The notes under the pieces were generated by a model. It was not told where the DNA came from and did no database searches. It saw only the letters and a list, made by a program, of their open reading frames with translations. This document shows, piece by piece, positions 12,506 through 24,778 of a DNA stretch of 64,000 nt (position 1 is its first letter; every line of letters begins with the position of its first letter). The DNA is from Paracyclopina nana (taxonomy: Eukaryota; Arthropoda; Copepoda; Cyclopoida; Cyclopettidae): positions 952,501-1,016,500 of the forward strand of contig JAGUCH010000007.1 in assembly GCA_019096065.1 (NCBI GenBank), given 5' to 3'. A program made the translations under genes and the position numbers.

Positions 12506-13581
12506 AAAACTAGAAAAATCTGCTTTTCAACAGATAACGAATTAATCATGAATTTATGCCATGCATTCATTAATGCTACAATAAGCTTAAGTAAGTACAA
12601 AGGAGGACGTTATTTGTTTGCTTGACATTGAATGTGAGGCAATCAAATTATCTATTGACCTAGATAATGCGAGCATTTTTTGTTTCTTTTCAGAAACATC
12701 TCCAGAATTATTGCAATAATCCATTTATAGTGCCGCAATACTTCAGGAGCACAGATTTGATGTTGTTATTTCTTACAATGCCAGAATTTACAGTCTGACC
12801 ATTCAAAATTGGAAGGTGTGGGAATCAAAAGTTTGTGTTATGAATTCATGAATTTTGAGGCTTAATGGGTATCGCAGTACAGCTTGAACCTTTGGACATC
12901 TTTTTTTGAATTGTGACGAAATTAAAAATATTAATATGAATTACGCGTGCATGCCCAATATAAAATGTAGAATCAGTGTTTTTCGAGACAATTTCCTGGG
13001 TTGGCTTGGGAAAATTGAATTTTCTCGGTTTTTTCCCGTTTACATTGATTTTTTTCTATTTTTCCAAAAAAGAAGGGAAAAGAATCAAGCTTTCCAACGA
13101 TATCATTTCTAAGCCCTATAGGTATTTATGGAATATTTGACATAAAGTTTAGATTCCCGTACAGTCCAATTTTGAACAGACAGACTGTATAACTGATAGA
13201 TAGAAGCTTCAGGAGACTTTCTAATTTGGTATGCGAGCATCATCTATTGCAAGATTTTAATTGCTTAGGTTTTTTACAGTAGATTCATTTTTTGCACTTC
13301 ACCATACTTTAAAAAGGCTTGACTGTCTTATCTAAAGAGTCGAAAGTAGTGCCTATGTGTTATGAGCTTCTGGATTGAGCGATAAGCCTTTTTGCATCAG
13401 TCAATAATTCGGCAGATTTATTAACTTCCTCATAACAGCCCGCGGCGTGCGATTTCGGACCTGAATTCTGTATCATTGTTTTGGGTTGGTTATAGCAACA
13501 TACATATTTATTATGCTTAGCATTTGGAAGGGATGCCAATATGTACATTTCATTTTCAAATAAGTTACTTCAATTAGATTA
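12506..13581. other. Spacer between the cotransporter copies
   Basis: AT-rich spacer of about 1.1 kb upstream of copy A and downstream of copy B. No conserved gene was seen. A short minus-strand frame at 13360-13548 has no recognisable product. Distal control elements of copy A would be expected here. Confidence 0.5.
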
Positions 13582-16500
13582 TCAAGAATAAAAAGTCAGG
13601 CAAGACTCTTGGTTTCCTCTTACAAAGAAGAAGGGTGGCATTTGCTGGGTGGTGTAGTCCAAAATGGACAAATATAGAGATGCTGGCATTGAGTTTCTTT
13701 TGGGTACTGGCAAAGTCATCACAACTAGCTGAGCAGCCTCAGAGTTCTCCTTCACAATCTCAGCTATGCGAAGGTTGAAATTGATTTTCTCTGAATGCTC
13801 TGTCAAGATGTCATCATTGATGTCACAATTGCTAGCTCGCACCATTTGCTTGAACTCTCTTTTTGTTTCATTTGTGGGTGTTTTGTTTGCATCAGATATG
13901 ATCATGATGTCATCCCAGTCAATGCGGAATTTGGCCAAAAGCTCTGCCATATTCCTTGATGCCTGGTCAAGATTGTCCATGGAGTTGCTGAAGAAGAACA
14001 CCCTCATTTTGCTTTTCTTGAACAATTTTCGAGTAGACAAGATGTGAGGGAGCAACAAGGTCAATCCTCCATCATCATAGAGCCAATAGACATCAATGTT
14101 TCCTTTGAACATTTCCTGCTTGGACTGGAATGGTCGCTCAATGGGTTCATCTTTGTTGGATGTGGGTTTGTTCTCGACTCTCAAGACTCCCAGGGCTAGT
14201 CTGTGCTCAAACACTGTGGCTAGAGTGTCAAAGAAATCTTGGCACTCTTCAGGCTTTTTGGACCAATCATTCTGGCAATGAAAAACATTGTGTTGAAAGA
14301 GTTACTTTCTCAATTTGGAAGCTTTTCTTACCTTGAATCCCAAAAGAACCATGTTTGGTGACATTTTATCAATTCCAATGAGGTCCAAGACAGCTAATGC
14401 ACCCTCATGTAGAGACTTTGAGCTGGTGACAGAGTAGAATGCCTTGATTCCTTGCTCACCCAACCAATGTGCACCTACCCTCTTCATTTCTTCTTTGTCC
14501 TTCCATTCAAGCTCCTCATCTTTCACCAAGTTAACACACATAAGCAAGGACACCTTTTTGGTGAGCTGGTTGGCAAAATCAATCAGGCTTGATCTGCTTT
14601 CTGGATTTCCACACATCACAGCAATCTTTGGCCTGTAGTTCTTTACATGATCCTCTGTTTTTGACAGAGTCACCAAGGAGCTCAGTGCTGATGTAAAAGC
14701 TTGAGCTTGAGTGGATGAGCCCCAATTGGCATCAACCTTGCGAGAACGAATCCAAACATACAAAAGGATGACCAGAGCAAATGTAACCATGGCAGTCACT
14801 GCCTCCATCCAGCACATGACAGCTATGCAGAGAATGCAGCCAGCAAGACTCACCCACTTGTTGTAGTACTTGAAGCTTGGCCTCCATCCTGGGGATCTTG
14901 TGATTGATGCATGGAAAACAGCAAAGTTGATCATTGCATAAGATGCAATGAAAAAGTTGGATAGTAAACTGGAGATCATGTTCAAGTCTCCAATGATGAC
15001 ACAGGCTAGTGCAACAATGAATACCAAAATGTATCCATTGAAAGGGTCATTGTTTTTTCCCCTCCCTTTGGCAAACATGGAAATGCCAGGGAAAAGTTTG
15101 TCTTTTGCCACAGCCTGAAACACTCTGGGAGCACCAACCAAAGATGCAATTGCTGATGACAAGGTGGCTGCAAAGCATCCTGCATAAATCAAAGGACCCC
15201 ATGCTGAAATCAGTTCTATGAGCTGTTGATCAACTGCTGATCCTTTCTCACATATTCTTCTGAAAAATGATTTTCATTGCAATGGATGTTAGTGATTTTA
15301 CTTTCCAATTACCCTGAGCAGTCATCAAAAGTCTGGTTGAATGTGGAATTATTTGGGTCAAAATCAATTTCACCAACAATCCCTGAGGCTTGTCTAATTG
15401 AGCACCCAGCTACCATAACAGCATACAGAATATAAGATGAATATGTGGTCAATATAGCTCCCAATGTTCCTCTTGGTATTGAATGTGCAGGATCTCTCAG
15501 GTCACCAGAAAAGTTGGCTCCAGCAACAATCCCAGTAACAGCTGGGAAAAAGACTGAAAACACAGCAATGAAGTCAACTGTTTTTCCTTGCCCATCTCCT
15601 TCATAGTAGCCCCACAAATTACTCTTCAATGTCTCCATATTGTAACCAACAAACCCATTGGCTTTTTCTTGGTTTGTGGGATTGAGAAAAGACCCAGCCA
15701 TAAAGTCCACTTGAGCTGCCAAAAGTAAAACCAGCAAAGCAAGCTCCACCCTATTAACCCATTCAAGACCAACAACTGCCAAGACAAGAATAACCACCAT
15801 TGTGCCTGACCCAATGGCCCTGATGTCATTAAGTCTTGAGTTCAAAAAGTATTCAGTAATAGCTCCATATTGCATCAGCATGTCTAGCAGGGATTCACAG
15901 AAACCAACAACATACATGGCAGTGGCAATAGAGTTTGCAGTCACTATGAGAAGACCAATAGCGCCTCCAAATTCAGCTCCTATGAATAAGACATGGAGAA
16001 GGTTAAAATAATACCCTTGCATGTAGCTCTTTAATTACCCAATGATCTAGAAAGCATGTAGTAAACACCACCACCTTTTATGCGCCCATTTGTGCTGACA
16101 GCAGACATTGAAATTCCAGTGATAAATGTTACCAAATTAGCCAGTGTGATGATGCAAAGACCTTCAACCAAGCCAGCCTGTCCAACCACCCAGCTTAGTC
16201 TGAGGAATAGCATTACTCCCCAAATGTTGAGCAAGCATTTGATGAAGACACCTCGAATCCATCCCAGCTGTAATGACGATCTTTCTTGGGCAGACTCCAT
16301 GCGCTCTAGATTGGCTGGTTTTTCATTGCTTAAGAGCTCTCCTACCGACAGTCTTTCTATTGAAAAAAGCCTTCAATCATCTGATTGTAAAACTTAAGTA
16401 ATAAGATCGTATACTTTGATTTGCTGTTTCACTGTATAAGTCTGCTGCTGGAAGTCGCTCTCTAGTCAAGTAATGGCTTAAGCTGTGTTGTGCAAATGGA

Positions 16501-16586
16501 GTTATTGTAAGTGTTTCAAGCACAGAAACTTTCCTTTGCTTGTCAGTTGGCACCAGAAGCCCACCATTAGTGTTGGTGAATTCCAT
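13582..16586 (-). CDS. NKCC/NCC-type cation-chloride cotransporter, copy B
   Basis: Paralogue of copy A with identical exon structure: 16415-16586, 16039-16356, 15313-15979, 14332-15259 and 13582-14271, giving 924 codons. Exons 2-5 have exactly the same lengths as in copy A. The same SLC12 motifs are present ([34 protein letters not shown]). Exon 3 differs from copy A at about 23 of 222 residues, mainly in membrane helices and the extracellular loop (LNPTNQEKANG against [11 protein letters not shown]). Exons 4-5 (about 530 codons) differ at only about five residues, and even the intron between them is almost identical, pointing to gene conversion. Substrate preference may differ between copies through the N-terminal half. 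Confidence 0.92.
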
Positions 16587-16650
16587 CTTTTTGCAGTTGT
16601 TGAGGTGAGTTGTGTGATGATAAACCTGACAAAATGAAGTAGCACTTACT

Positions 16651-16678
16651 TATATTTATATATTGCTTTCAAAGGTCA
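16651..16678 (-). promoter_or_regulatory. Core promoter of cotransporter B: TATA plus TGACCTTTGAAAG
   Basis: On the minus strand TGACCTTTGAAAG (16666-16678) is followed a few bases later by TATATAAATATA (about 16652-16663), some 70-80 bases before the ATG at 16586. This matches the arrangement at copy A and is the best conserved stretch of the two 5' flanks. Confidence 0.6.
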
Positions 16679-17965
16679 TGTTACTAGAAAATTCTGGTTT
16701 GCATTAGATAAGTACTGTAATTCATGAGTTTTTGAGATGGTGTCATCATTTGCTAGCTTAGTAATTGTTGCCTAGTAAGGCTTCAAGTGTTTGTTGACAA
16801 TAAATGTAGGACAATCTACATTTTTTTCCTATCTTTTATGCTTTTGAAAAGTTGAACAATTACTTTTCAATTGCTTACTTTATGATTAATTAGAAAGGTT
16901 AATATTAATTGCACACCCTATTTACTTATTAAGTCAAATTTTGTTAAGTTTTATAACGCCTCAACATGACTGACTTAGTTCAATGAAGCCATTGCTGATC
17001 ACAAAAATTGCCTTTGGACAATTTGAGCAATTGGAGTCATATTCATTTACAATGATCATTGTTTATGGTAGGACCCTCCAATGGGACAATTCTCAATCAA
17101 ATTAATGCTCTAATTAGGCTGACTAAAGCAATAAGCAATGTTCTACACATAAACATATTTTTTTGTTAAGGCTTCTTGGAAGTCATTTCAACAAAAGCAT
17201 CTTATTCTTTTAATTCACTCTGCATGAAGCAATTATAAACTTTGCTCCTGCAGCTTACTTACTGAATAATAGGTGATGAATGTGGCCAACCAGAAATTTT
17301 CCCAATTTTTCTTAAAATTATTGATTGTAACGTGACGTCATGATCGCGTGAGCGTAGTTGACCCGTACCTCAAAAGTGTTTCAAGTTGTTGGAAATAAAA
17401 TTAGGCCAAAAAGAGCCAACTTTTCAGATTATTTAGCCATTTTTTATCAGCAATGCCATTCTGGTAACACTTTTGATTGATTCATTGACATGCACAAAAG
17501 TCATCCTGAAATTTGGAAAAAATTGAATTTACAGGCAAAATATGGCTATAAATATGGTCACAATAAAATAGGCATATTCATGCCTAATGCACAAGTTACT
17601 CTTGACAAAATCCCACCTTGCGAAAAAAAGAGAAGAAAAATCTGATTCATTGGAACTCGGAGCTGACTTCAGTAGCAAAAAATAAAGCAATTGACATGTC
17701 TAACTTGTGTTGCACCTTTCTGTAGTTGTTTAATACAAATTAAGTAAACACTTGGCTATCTCTTTTAAAATATTTAGGCCAATTGTTACTAAGCAAAAGT
17801 GATGAAAAAACGAAAATGATAAAAGGCAAAGTTAACTCCTATAAAACAACCTCTAAAGCTCTAATTTAACTACTTGTTTTTACTCTCTAACAAGCTCTTT
17901 CATAAGTCTGAAGTGTCTTGTATTTTTAAAAGTTAGGCTGTCAGTCAAAAACTTTACCCTTGACC
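16679..17965. other. Intergenic region between cotransporter B and the 7TM gene
   Basis: No gene recognised. An octamer TGACGTCA (about 17334-17341) matches the CRE consensus within a small CpG-containing patch. The rest is AT-rich. Confidence 0.45.
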
Positions 17966-18922
17966 ATGAACAACTCCCATGAAGAAGCTGAAGTTCAGGA
18001 ATTTTCCAGTGGTTGGATGAAAGCAAGTCTTGTTTGTATTATAATTTTCTGCCAATTGGTATCCTATGTATTGTGCCCTTTAATCATTATGTATGAGAAA
18101 AATGGGGAAGATCCTCAAAAGAGGACAATTCTTAATAAGATCATTGCTCAGATATGCACAGCAATCTTGCTCATGAATTTGATTCCACACAACTTGATTT
18201 TATTAAGGCTTCTAATTAGCAAGCCCCTCAATCACACATTGGTATGGATCTTTTTTACCATAGTGAAATCTGCTGTAATTTTGATGGTTTGTTTTCTTTT
18301 TATGGAATACTATTTGGTTAAAATTCTGACCATATTTGTGTGGAAGCAAGTTCCACCTTTTGAGGAAATCTTCTTTTCCAACTTCCTCAGCTGGGCAAAT
18401 GTAATGGTATCTTTGTTTTTAGCAACAATTCAGAATTGCTCTAGAATGAAAGAAGATGTTTTCTTCCACTTTATGTCTCATCCTGCTCAACAAGATCTAA
18501 ATGCTCCATCAGTCAGGTAATATTCCAACCAATCTTTGATAATTTAGCCCATTATTTTCTCTTTTAGAATTTTCCCCATAATATTTATCATTTCCATGAC
18601 TATATCATTGTCATCAGAAGCTTTAGTAAGGCTGAAGAAGCACAACATCCAAGCTAATCAGTCCACCAATGTAATATTTAATAATGTGTCCAAAAACCAG
18701 ACATTTGATGCATCTTATGGAATACTCTTACATGTCATTTGCTCGCTAGTTTTTGTTTTCAATTTGCACTTTAACAGAGACATCAAGGATGTCAATTTGC
18801 TCCTCAAATTTTTAGTTGAACATTTCCTTGTTGTTGGTGAAGGTTGTATAATGATGCCTATCTTATTAGTGGCCAAAAATCCTAATATTATCAAGTATGC
18901 AAAGAGAGAATTGTTGGCATGA
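17966..18922 (+). CDS. Orphan multi-pass (7TM-like) membrane protein
   Basis: Two exons (17966-18516 and 18568-18922; 51-bp intron) give 301 residues. The ATG at 17966 is the first in frame. Hydrophobic segments start near residues 20, 65, 95, 140, 185, 235 and 270, so about seven membrane spans. Just after the first span is MYEKNGEDPQKRT; a matching YEKYGMDSMKRT follows the first span of the gene at 49171-51280. Both also share a later tract with a W, then P, then acidic residues, FF and AN. The two therefore belong to one family that I do not recognise. Sequons NQS and NVS lie between the fifth and sixth spans. A receptor role is plausible from topology only; no class A GPCR motif (DRY, NPxxY) is present. 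Confidence 0.75.
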
Positions 18923-18967
18923 AAAATGTACTACTATTTGTATGTATTCTTAGAAAAATACATTTGT

Positions 18968-21330
18968 TTATTTTCTTCTTGTATCCACTGCTGCCCTTAC
19001 AGTGAAGAAAAATATCAATTCCACTACTGACACCAGGCTGAATCCCATACAAAGGCCTAGAACTCCTCCAATGTTAGCTGGAATGCAGAATATTAGTGAA
19101 AATTCAATTGGAACTCATTGCTGCTTACAAATCATGTCTTCAATAGCATACAACTCATCTCTTTTGTAGCTGACCACAGAACTGCTCTCGAAAAATACAT
19201 GGAACATTACCAAATTATTTCTAAAATACATAATATTAGGTGTGCACTTTTTTGATTGATATAATGAATGAGCATCACTCAAAATAGTCATCAGTCAGAT
19301 TTCTGCTCAATTCAGCCCTGATTTCTTGTGCTCTGCTCCCGTTTGGTTGGCCTGGGAAATTGGCTGAAGAAACTGAGTACTCGTAAGTTGTTTCAAAGCA
19401 GCTTGGCAAGCAGCCCTCTGATGCAAGTCCTAAAATGTGCCACTTAAAAATTCAAAAAAAAAATGCTACTTGAAAATCTTAAATTAGCTCGACAGAGCCT
19501 AATATTCTTGGTGGTTTTATGAAAAACAAATGTTAAATCAAGCATGATTACCACTAATTTTTGTAATACATTCCATTCCTGTTGAATTACACAGAGGGTA
19601 ATTTCCTAATTAGAAAAATTAGAAAATTGGCCCTGAGTAAATATTTGTTTGGCTTATTGCAAGCTTACCTGGGTAATAGTAAGGCTTACACCCACAGCCC
19701 TGGTAAAAAGCATTGACTTGAACTTCAATTTCACAATTTGTTCTAAAATCATGTGTTATATATGACAAAGAAGGTGTTTTTTTTTGGAAAACCAAATTTT
19801 AGGACCTGCTGTAGGTAGAGTAATATTGGAGGATCCTCTCACCCTGGAAATTGCAGTTTCTTGTCAAATTTGAGTAAGCCTTGCTTGCAGAAGTCCTAAA
19901 ATTGCTTGTGTACCCTCAAATTCAGCTTTTATTTTTTAATTTTTTCAGTAGAATTACGTTTGAGTTACATAAGATTTCAAAGCAATGAAATTGGTTGTTG
20001 CAGTTTTTAAAAGCATGCCCCTTTGTCCCACTTCAGGAAAAGAATCAGGATTGTGCACATAGACCTGAAAGCAAGTTGTCGCAACATTTCAATTAGGAGT
20101 CACGCAACCTCTCACCTTAATTCCGTCAAATGAGCTGGTGGAAAGCCAGCCACAGGCCAAAGTGTCTACCACAATTGATAACCCATTGTAAGTTCCTGGC
20201 CCAGTGGCATTTCTCAAAATGTAGCTTTTGCTCTCAAAAGTTGCTTTATTGGTGCTGCTCCCATTTTGAGCATTGGTTAAGTAATCTTTGCAAATTCCTG
20301 GCCAATTTGTGTCAGGTTGGTTGAGAGGACTTTGTGGGCAAATTCCAGCATAGGTAGTCCAAGTGAAATCATCCTCAAGACCATTTTCCTCATTGAACTT
20401 GGACACCATTTCAGCATTTCTACAATAAATGACAAAAAACTAATGATTATTTATAAATAATTATCTGTACCTTTTGAAAAATTTAATAAGCTACTAAGTA
20501 AAATTTTTTTGAGGAAATCAATTTTTGAAACATTTTTACATGCAGAATAAATTGCCAAAATGTTACCCTATATCTGATAAAATGTCCTTTTGTGGGATGA
20601 CATTGAAACTGCAGCAAAATCCATCATCAGTTGATTGAACCCTGAAAATCTATTAATTTAAATTAGCTCTTATTTCAACAATACATTTTTCTTCTTATTG
20701 AGGCTTACCTCACTGCAGTTGAGTAGCTGAGAATCCCATGAGCATCTCAGCAAATAATCACTGCAACTGGGTGAAATTCTCCTCAGCAGAGCCACAGTTT
20801 CAGAAGTGTTTAAGCCAGCAATTTTTCCCACATTGGACAAATTGCCACCAAAAGTTGTCCAGTAAATGCCCAAAAGGGGATCAATGGCAGTTTCCAGAAA
20901 TCTATTCAAATCCTCAGTGGACTTGATTTCAGGTCCCCACCTCAAGTAGAAAAAAAAACAGTTATAATGTAAAAATTAAAATAAAGCTTAATTACCCCCT
21001 TTTGCAAATTTCACTGACAAGTTTCTCCTTGATGCCTTTATAGCTTGGGCAAATTGTCACAGCAGGAAAAACAATTTGGGACAATGGGTAATTTGTGGAA
21101 TCTATAGAGGTGATAATGGGTGAACTTTGCCATTTCACCAGGATCCTCAGGGTCAAATAGGCCCCCAAAATGGCAGCACTTGTGACCACAAAAGACCAGA
21201 AAATTTTCTCCAAAAAATGCCTGCCTTCTTCTGTGATGTATTTGGGCCCATGAAGACTTGTGTGTGCATTGTAGTCCCTAATTCTGCCTCCAATGAAGCA
21301 AGAATTATTGCAGCCAGCCTTCTTCACCAT
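18968..21330 (-). CDS. DEG/ENaC (pickpocket-like) sodium channel subunit
   Basis: Amiloride-sensitive-type cation channel subunit, expected to form plasma-membrane trimers. Ten exons (20996-21330, 20709-20940, 20567-20649, 20116-20419, 19958-20064, 19806-19895, 19669-19742, 19279-19429, 19129-19220, 18968-19077) close in frame to 525 residues. Seen: N-terminal TSLHGPKYI before the first membrane span; YPLSQIVFPAVTIC at the start of the extracellular domain; cysteine-rich loop with GFCCSFN; GCGCKPYYYP and GCLPSCFETTYEYSVS near the second membrane span; and NIGGVLGLCMGFSLVSVVE, which holds the G-x-S selectivity filter. Length is typical of arthropod pickpocket proteins. The start at 21330 is chosen because it is the first ATG in frame; an upstream exon is possible. 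The 20649 acceptor is preferred over one nearer the reading-frame change because only it keeps the frame. Confidence 0.9.
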
Positions 21331-21774
21331 TTTGCTGGCCCTTATAGAATGGCATTGCAGCAATACATAAACAGGTGGAAAGCACCTTTCAAATGAGGCT
21401 AATTTGAATTTTGTAGTGGTGGCAAATGGTAAATTGAGCTAAATGAGCTCCTCTTTGCTCATGTTTATTTTGTTACCTGACAGGCAATTAGTTTCTTTGT
21501 CAAAAGGGCAAAATGAAAATTATGAATTGTTATTCATTTATGCTTTTTTTTAATGGTTGCATATGTCAAATTGGCTAAATCATCATGGATTTCGCAGAAG
21601 TGCAGAATGTGGCTCCATTGAATTGGCACAGCCTTCAAGTTTGTTTGCACTCGCATGATTGATTAAGTTGACGTGAATAATTCTTTGTTATCAAGCTTTT
21701 TATTAGTGAACCAACTTTTAAATGAGGTTCAAAATAACTATGCAGTCTATTTTAAATATATGTTGATTTTTGGA
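21331..21774. other. Spacer upstream of the ENaC-like gene
   Basis: Probably holds the promoter of the minus-strand channel gene. No TATA box was identified with confidence. No coding sequence was seen. Confidence 0.4.
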
Positions 21775-22560
21775 TCTCTCCTTGAATTTTAGGTTGCGCA
21801 TGAATTTTAGAGTCTAATTGATTAAGGAATCATTATTGATTTTACGATCATCAATAACTTCAGAATCAACAATACTTTTGATTTTTAGGATCAATTAGAA
21901 TTATTGGATTAAAAGGAAGTTCAGGACCTACTTGAATTTTGGGACCGACTCTAATTTTAAGATATTAAAGTTTGTAGATGTAGGTATCCCGAATTTAGAA
22001 CCTACGTTAATTTTTGGATCTTTGTGAATTCTAGGATTCAGAATTTCAGGATGCACATGATTTTTGGATACAAGAATTTTAGGATCTTTGAAATGTGGGA
22101 TCTAATAGTTTCAGAATTTTAGAATTTAAGGAAATCAGATTTACAGGATCTACTTTTAAATTGTGGGATCCAAGAATTTAAGGATCTAAGAATTTCCGGA
22201 TTTTTAGATATTCAAGATCAAAGAATTTCAGGATCTAAAAATTTCAGGATCTAAGAATTTTAGCATCTAATAATTTCAAAATCTAAGAATTTCGGGATCT
22301 AAGAGTTATAGCCTCTAAGAATCTCAGAATCTAAGAATTTTTAGGATCTAAGAATTTTAGGATCTAAGAATTTCTGGAGCTAAGAATTTTAGGATCTAAG
22401 AATTTCCAGATCTAAGACGACCTCAGATTTTCAGTATCTAAGAATTGCAGGATATGAGAATTTAGGATCTTAGAATTTTAGGATATAAGAATTTAACGAA
22501 CTCATATTTTCATGATCTAAGAAATTTAGGATCTAAGAATTTTGGGATCTAAGAATTTTA
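21775..22560. repeat. 16-bp minisatellite, AGGATCTAAGAATTTT
   Basis: A degenerate tandem array with a unit of about 16 bases. It is worn in the left part (21775-22090) and clearer from 22140 to 22560, where AGGATCTAAGAATTT recurs with point changes. No protein is encoded. Confidence 0.75.
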
Positions 22561-22868
22561 GGGTTGAAGTTGTTACAATCAATCGATGATTTATTTTACA
22601 TGCATTGATCTCGGAATTATATGTACTTCGTTTGTACCTCGGATAATAAATGGTAAACGAATCAAAAGCGCTCCAATTTGTCAAGTATGTCAATATTGTA
22701 GCATTTACAAAAACTAGCAAATGTTTATAGGTTTTTACTAACTGTAACCGGTTTTACTCGCGAGTAAATTCACTTTGCCGATCGTGTCAGCTTTTTGCAA
22801 ACCCCGTGACGTCACAACATGGCATTCCGGCAAGTTCATTTCGCTCGGAAAATCGGTCACAGTTAATA

Positions 22869-23055
22869 AAATTTGACTTGCTGCTTCTCGGGACTTCGAA
22901 GGTAACGTAAATAATGCCCTCGGTGAGTAAAATAAAACCTCGCCTCACTATTCCCCTCGCTTCGCTCGGTTCAAGATTCGGCTTGGTTTCATTTACTCAC
23001 CTAGGGCAATTTTTACTTACCTTCTCAGTCCCGAAAAGCAGCAAGTAAAATACTA
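22869..23055. mobile_element. Inverted-repeat (fold-back) element core
   Basis: Two arms of about 60 bases are inverted copies. The left arm (about 22869-22930) contains ACTTGCTGCTTCTCGGGACT and ends GGTGAGTAAA. The right arm (about 22990-23055) carries the complements, beginning TTTACTCACC and ending AGCAGCAAGT. A CpG-rich loop of about 60 bases with CCTCGCTTCGCTCGG separates them. It is probably a non-autonomous DNA transposon (MITE) or part of one; outer ends and target duplication were not found. Confidence 0.6.
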
Positions 23056-23419
23056 TTTCCCTATCGCGAAGTCTTGGTTGCAAATCTTCATGGTGAATTT
23101 TGTTCAAATTCTATGTGCTTTACTGGTAAAAATGAGATGCAAGTAAAACGTGGATTTTTTTTTTTTTGCATTTTTTAAGGCTTTTGAAACTTGCCTTTAT
23201 GGGTCAAATATTGTCTAGGCTGACAACCAAGAGCAAAAAATGGTAAAAATCAAATAAGTGAAAGTATGTCAATTTTGCCACAAATTTGCCAAAAGGACAT
23301 TTTTGCCACTGCTCTGAAAAGCCCTTTTATTAAAGGCAAAAGATAAAATACAATTGTCTATGGTAAGTATATATCTGTATATTTTAGAAAGTACATGTGT
23401 AAAGAAACATGCATACCTG

Positions 23420-23427
23420 TATAAATA
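23420..23427 (+). promoter_or_regulatory. TATA box of the ERO1 gene
   Basis: TATAAATA lies 44 bases before the ERO1 start codon. If used, the transcript would have a 5' leader of only about 20 bases. Confidence 0.45.
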
Positions 23428-23470
23428 AGTAAGGCTTTGCTTTCACCAATCCGACTGCAGCACGTCCAAA

Positions 23471-24733
23471 ATGGCCCGAAATTCTCCCAAATTTCTAGCT
23501 TGCTTCCATTTTTGCTCGCTACTCTTATGGACATTCACCAATTACAGTGCCAGTGGATTCGATTCAAAAACCTGCTTTTGCCTCATAGAAGATGCAGTGC
23601 AGCCTTGTGACTGTGATGAAACATCCGGAAGCAGCATTGACACTTTCAACAATCGAGTGATTTTTCCCATTTTGCAAAATCTCCTCGGGAGAAATTACTT
23701 TCGTTATTTCTCATACAACAGCAAAAAAGAGTGTTTGTTCTGGACTCAGCAGGATTTGGAGGAGCTCCTGTGCAAAAATGCCAATTGCCACGTGGAAATT
23801 TGCCCAAAAGACAATTTACCACGTGGTTTATGCAATAATCAAAACAATCACAATCAGCATGCCATCATTGATGAGACGATCAGTGCAGAGGCCAGAAAAG
23901 GAGTCATCCTGTGGCAAAATCATGATGACAACCTTGAGACATTTTGTGATGTGGAAAATGATGACTGTGACCAGTGTGACTACGTGGATTTAACCTTGAA
24001 TCCGGAAAGGTATACCGGTTACTCCGCTCCGGCCTCGCACAAAATCTGGAATGCAATTTACAAGGAAAACTGCTTTTTTCCTGCGGCTCATCATGGCATG
24101 ACTGGCCTTTTTGGCCTTTGCGAGGAGAAAAAGGCCTTTTTCAAGGCCATTTCTGGCCTCCATTCCAGCATCTCTGTCCACTTGGCTGCTTCTTACCCCA
24201 TACCAAATTTGCCCATTTTTGGCCCAAATCTGGAGGAATTTCAGAGGAGATTTGACCATGAGCAAGGATGGGCTTATTTGAAAAACCTCTATTTTGTCTA
24301 CTTGTTGGAGCTGAGAGCCATTAAAAAAGCTGGGAAAATCCTTGAACATCACCACTTTTTCACTGGAGATGAAACTGAAGATTTGGAAACTAGGCATCAA
24401 GTTGTTAGTGTTTTGAGCAAAATTGAGCCTTTTCCAGCCTTTGTTGAGCACAAATTTGCATTTGAAGACCAGCAAGTAAAAGCTGAGTTTAAGCAGCATT
24501 TTCACAATGTCAGCTTGATTATGGACTGTGTGGGATGTGATCAGTGCAAGTTGTGGGGGAAATTGCAACTTGCAGGACTTGGCACAGCTTTCAAAATCCT
24601 CTTTACATCACTGCATAAGGAGAAGAAACTGCTCCTCAACCACAATGAAATTGTGGCACTTTTCAATGGATTTGGGCGAATTTCCACAAGTGTCTTTCAA
24701 CTGCAAAAATTCAGACAAATGTTACTGTCATAG
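23471..24733 (+). CDS. ERO1: ERO1, endoplasmic reticulum oxidoreductin
   Basis: Flavin-dependent thiol oxidase of the ER lumen that re-oxidises protein disulfide isomerase and passes electrons to oxygen. A single exon encodes 420 residues. Seen: hydrophobic signal segment (about residues 8-28); the N-terminal cysteine cluster; CHVEIC (about 106-111), equivalent to the mobile outer cysteine pair; the family segment NPERYTGY; GLHSSISVHL; and the inner active site CVGCDQCKLWGKLQ (about 356-369). FNGFGRISTSV near the end also matches the family. All catalytic cysteines appear present. The gene is intronless while neighbours have many short introns, so it may derive from a retrocopy; the open frame and preceding TATA box suggest it works. 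Confidence 0.95.
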   Translation: MARNSPKFLACFHFCSLLLWTFTNYSASGFDSKTCFCLIEDAVQPCDCDETSGSSIDTFNNRVIFPILQNLLGRNYFRYFSYNSKKECLFWTQQDLEELLCKNANCHVEICPKDNLPRGLCNNQNNHNQHAIIDETISAEARKGVILWQNHDDNLETFCDVENDDCDQCDYVDLTLNPERYTGYSAPASHKIWNAIYKENCFFPAAHHGMTGLFGLCEEKKAFFKAISGLHSSISVHLAASYPIPNLPIFGPNLEEFQRRFDHEQGWAYLKNLYFVYLLELRAIKKAGKILEHHHFFTGDETEDLETRHQVVSVLSKIEPFPAFVEHKFAFEDQQVKAEFKQHFHNVSLIMDCVGCDQCKLWGKLQLAGLGTAFKILFTSLHKEKKLLLNHNEIVALFNGFGRISTSVFQLQKFRQMLLS

Positions 24734-24778
24734 CCAAAGGTCAAAAAAACATTTCTTTTACATTGAATATATCAAAGG

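Noticed and set aside
17334..17341. CRE site TGACGTCA as a regulatory element
   Set aside because: A single octamer far from a gene start (and another near 22807) is not enough to call a working site.
21775..22560. A CRISPR-like array
   Set aside because: Units are contiguous degenerate tandem repeats with no unique spacers, in a eukaryotic genome.
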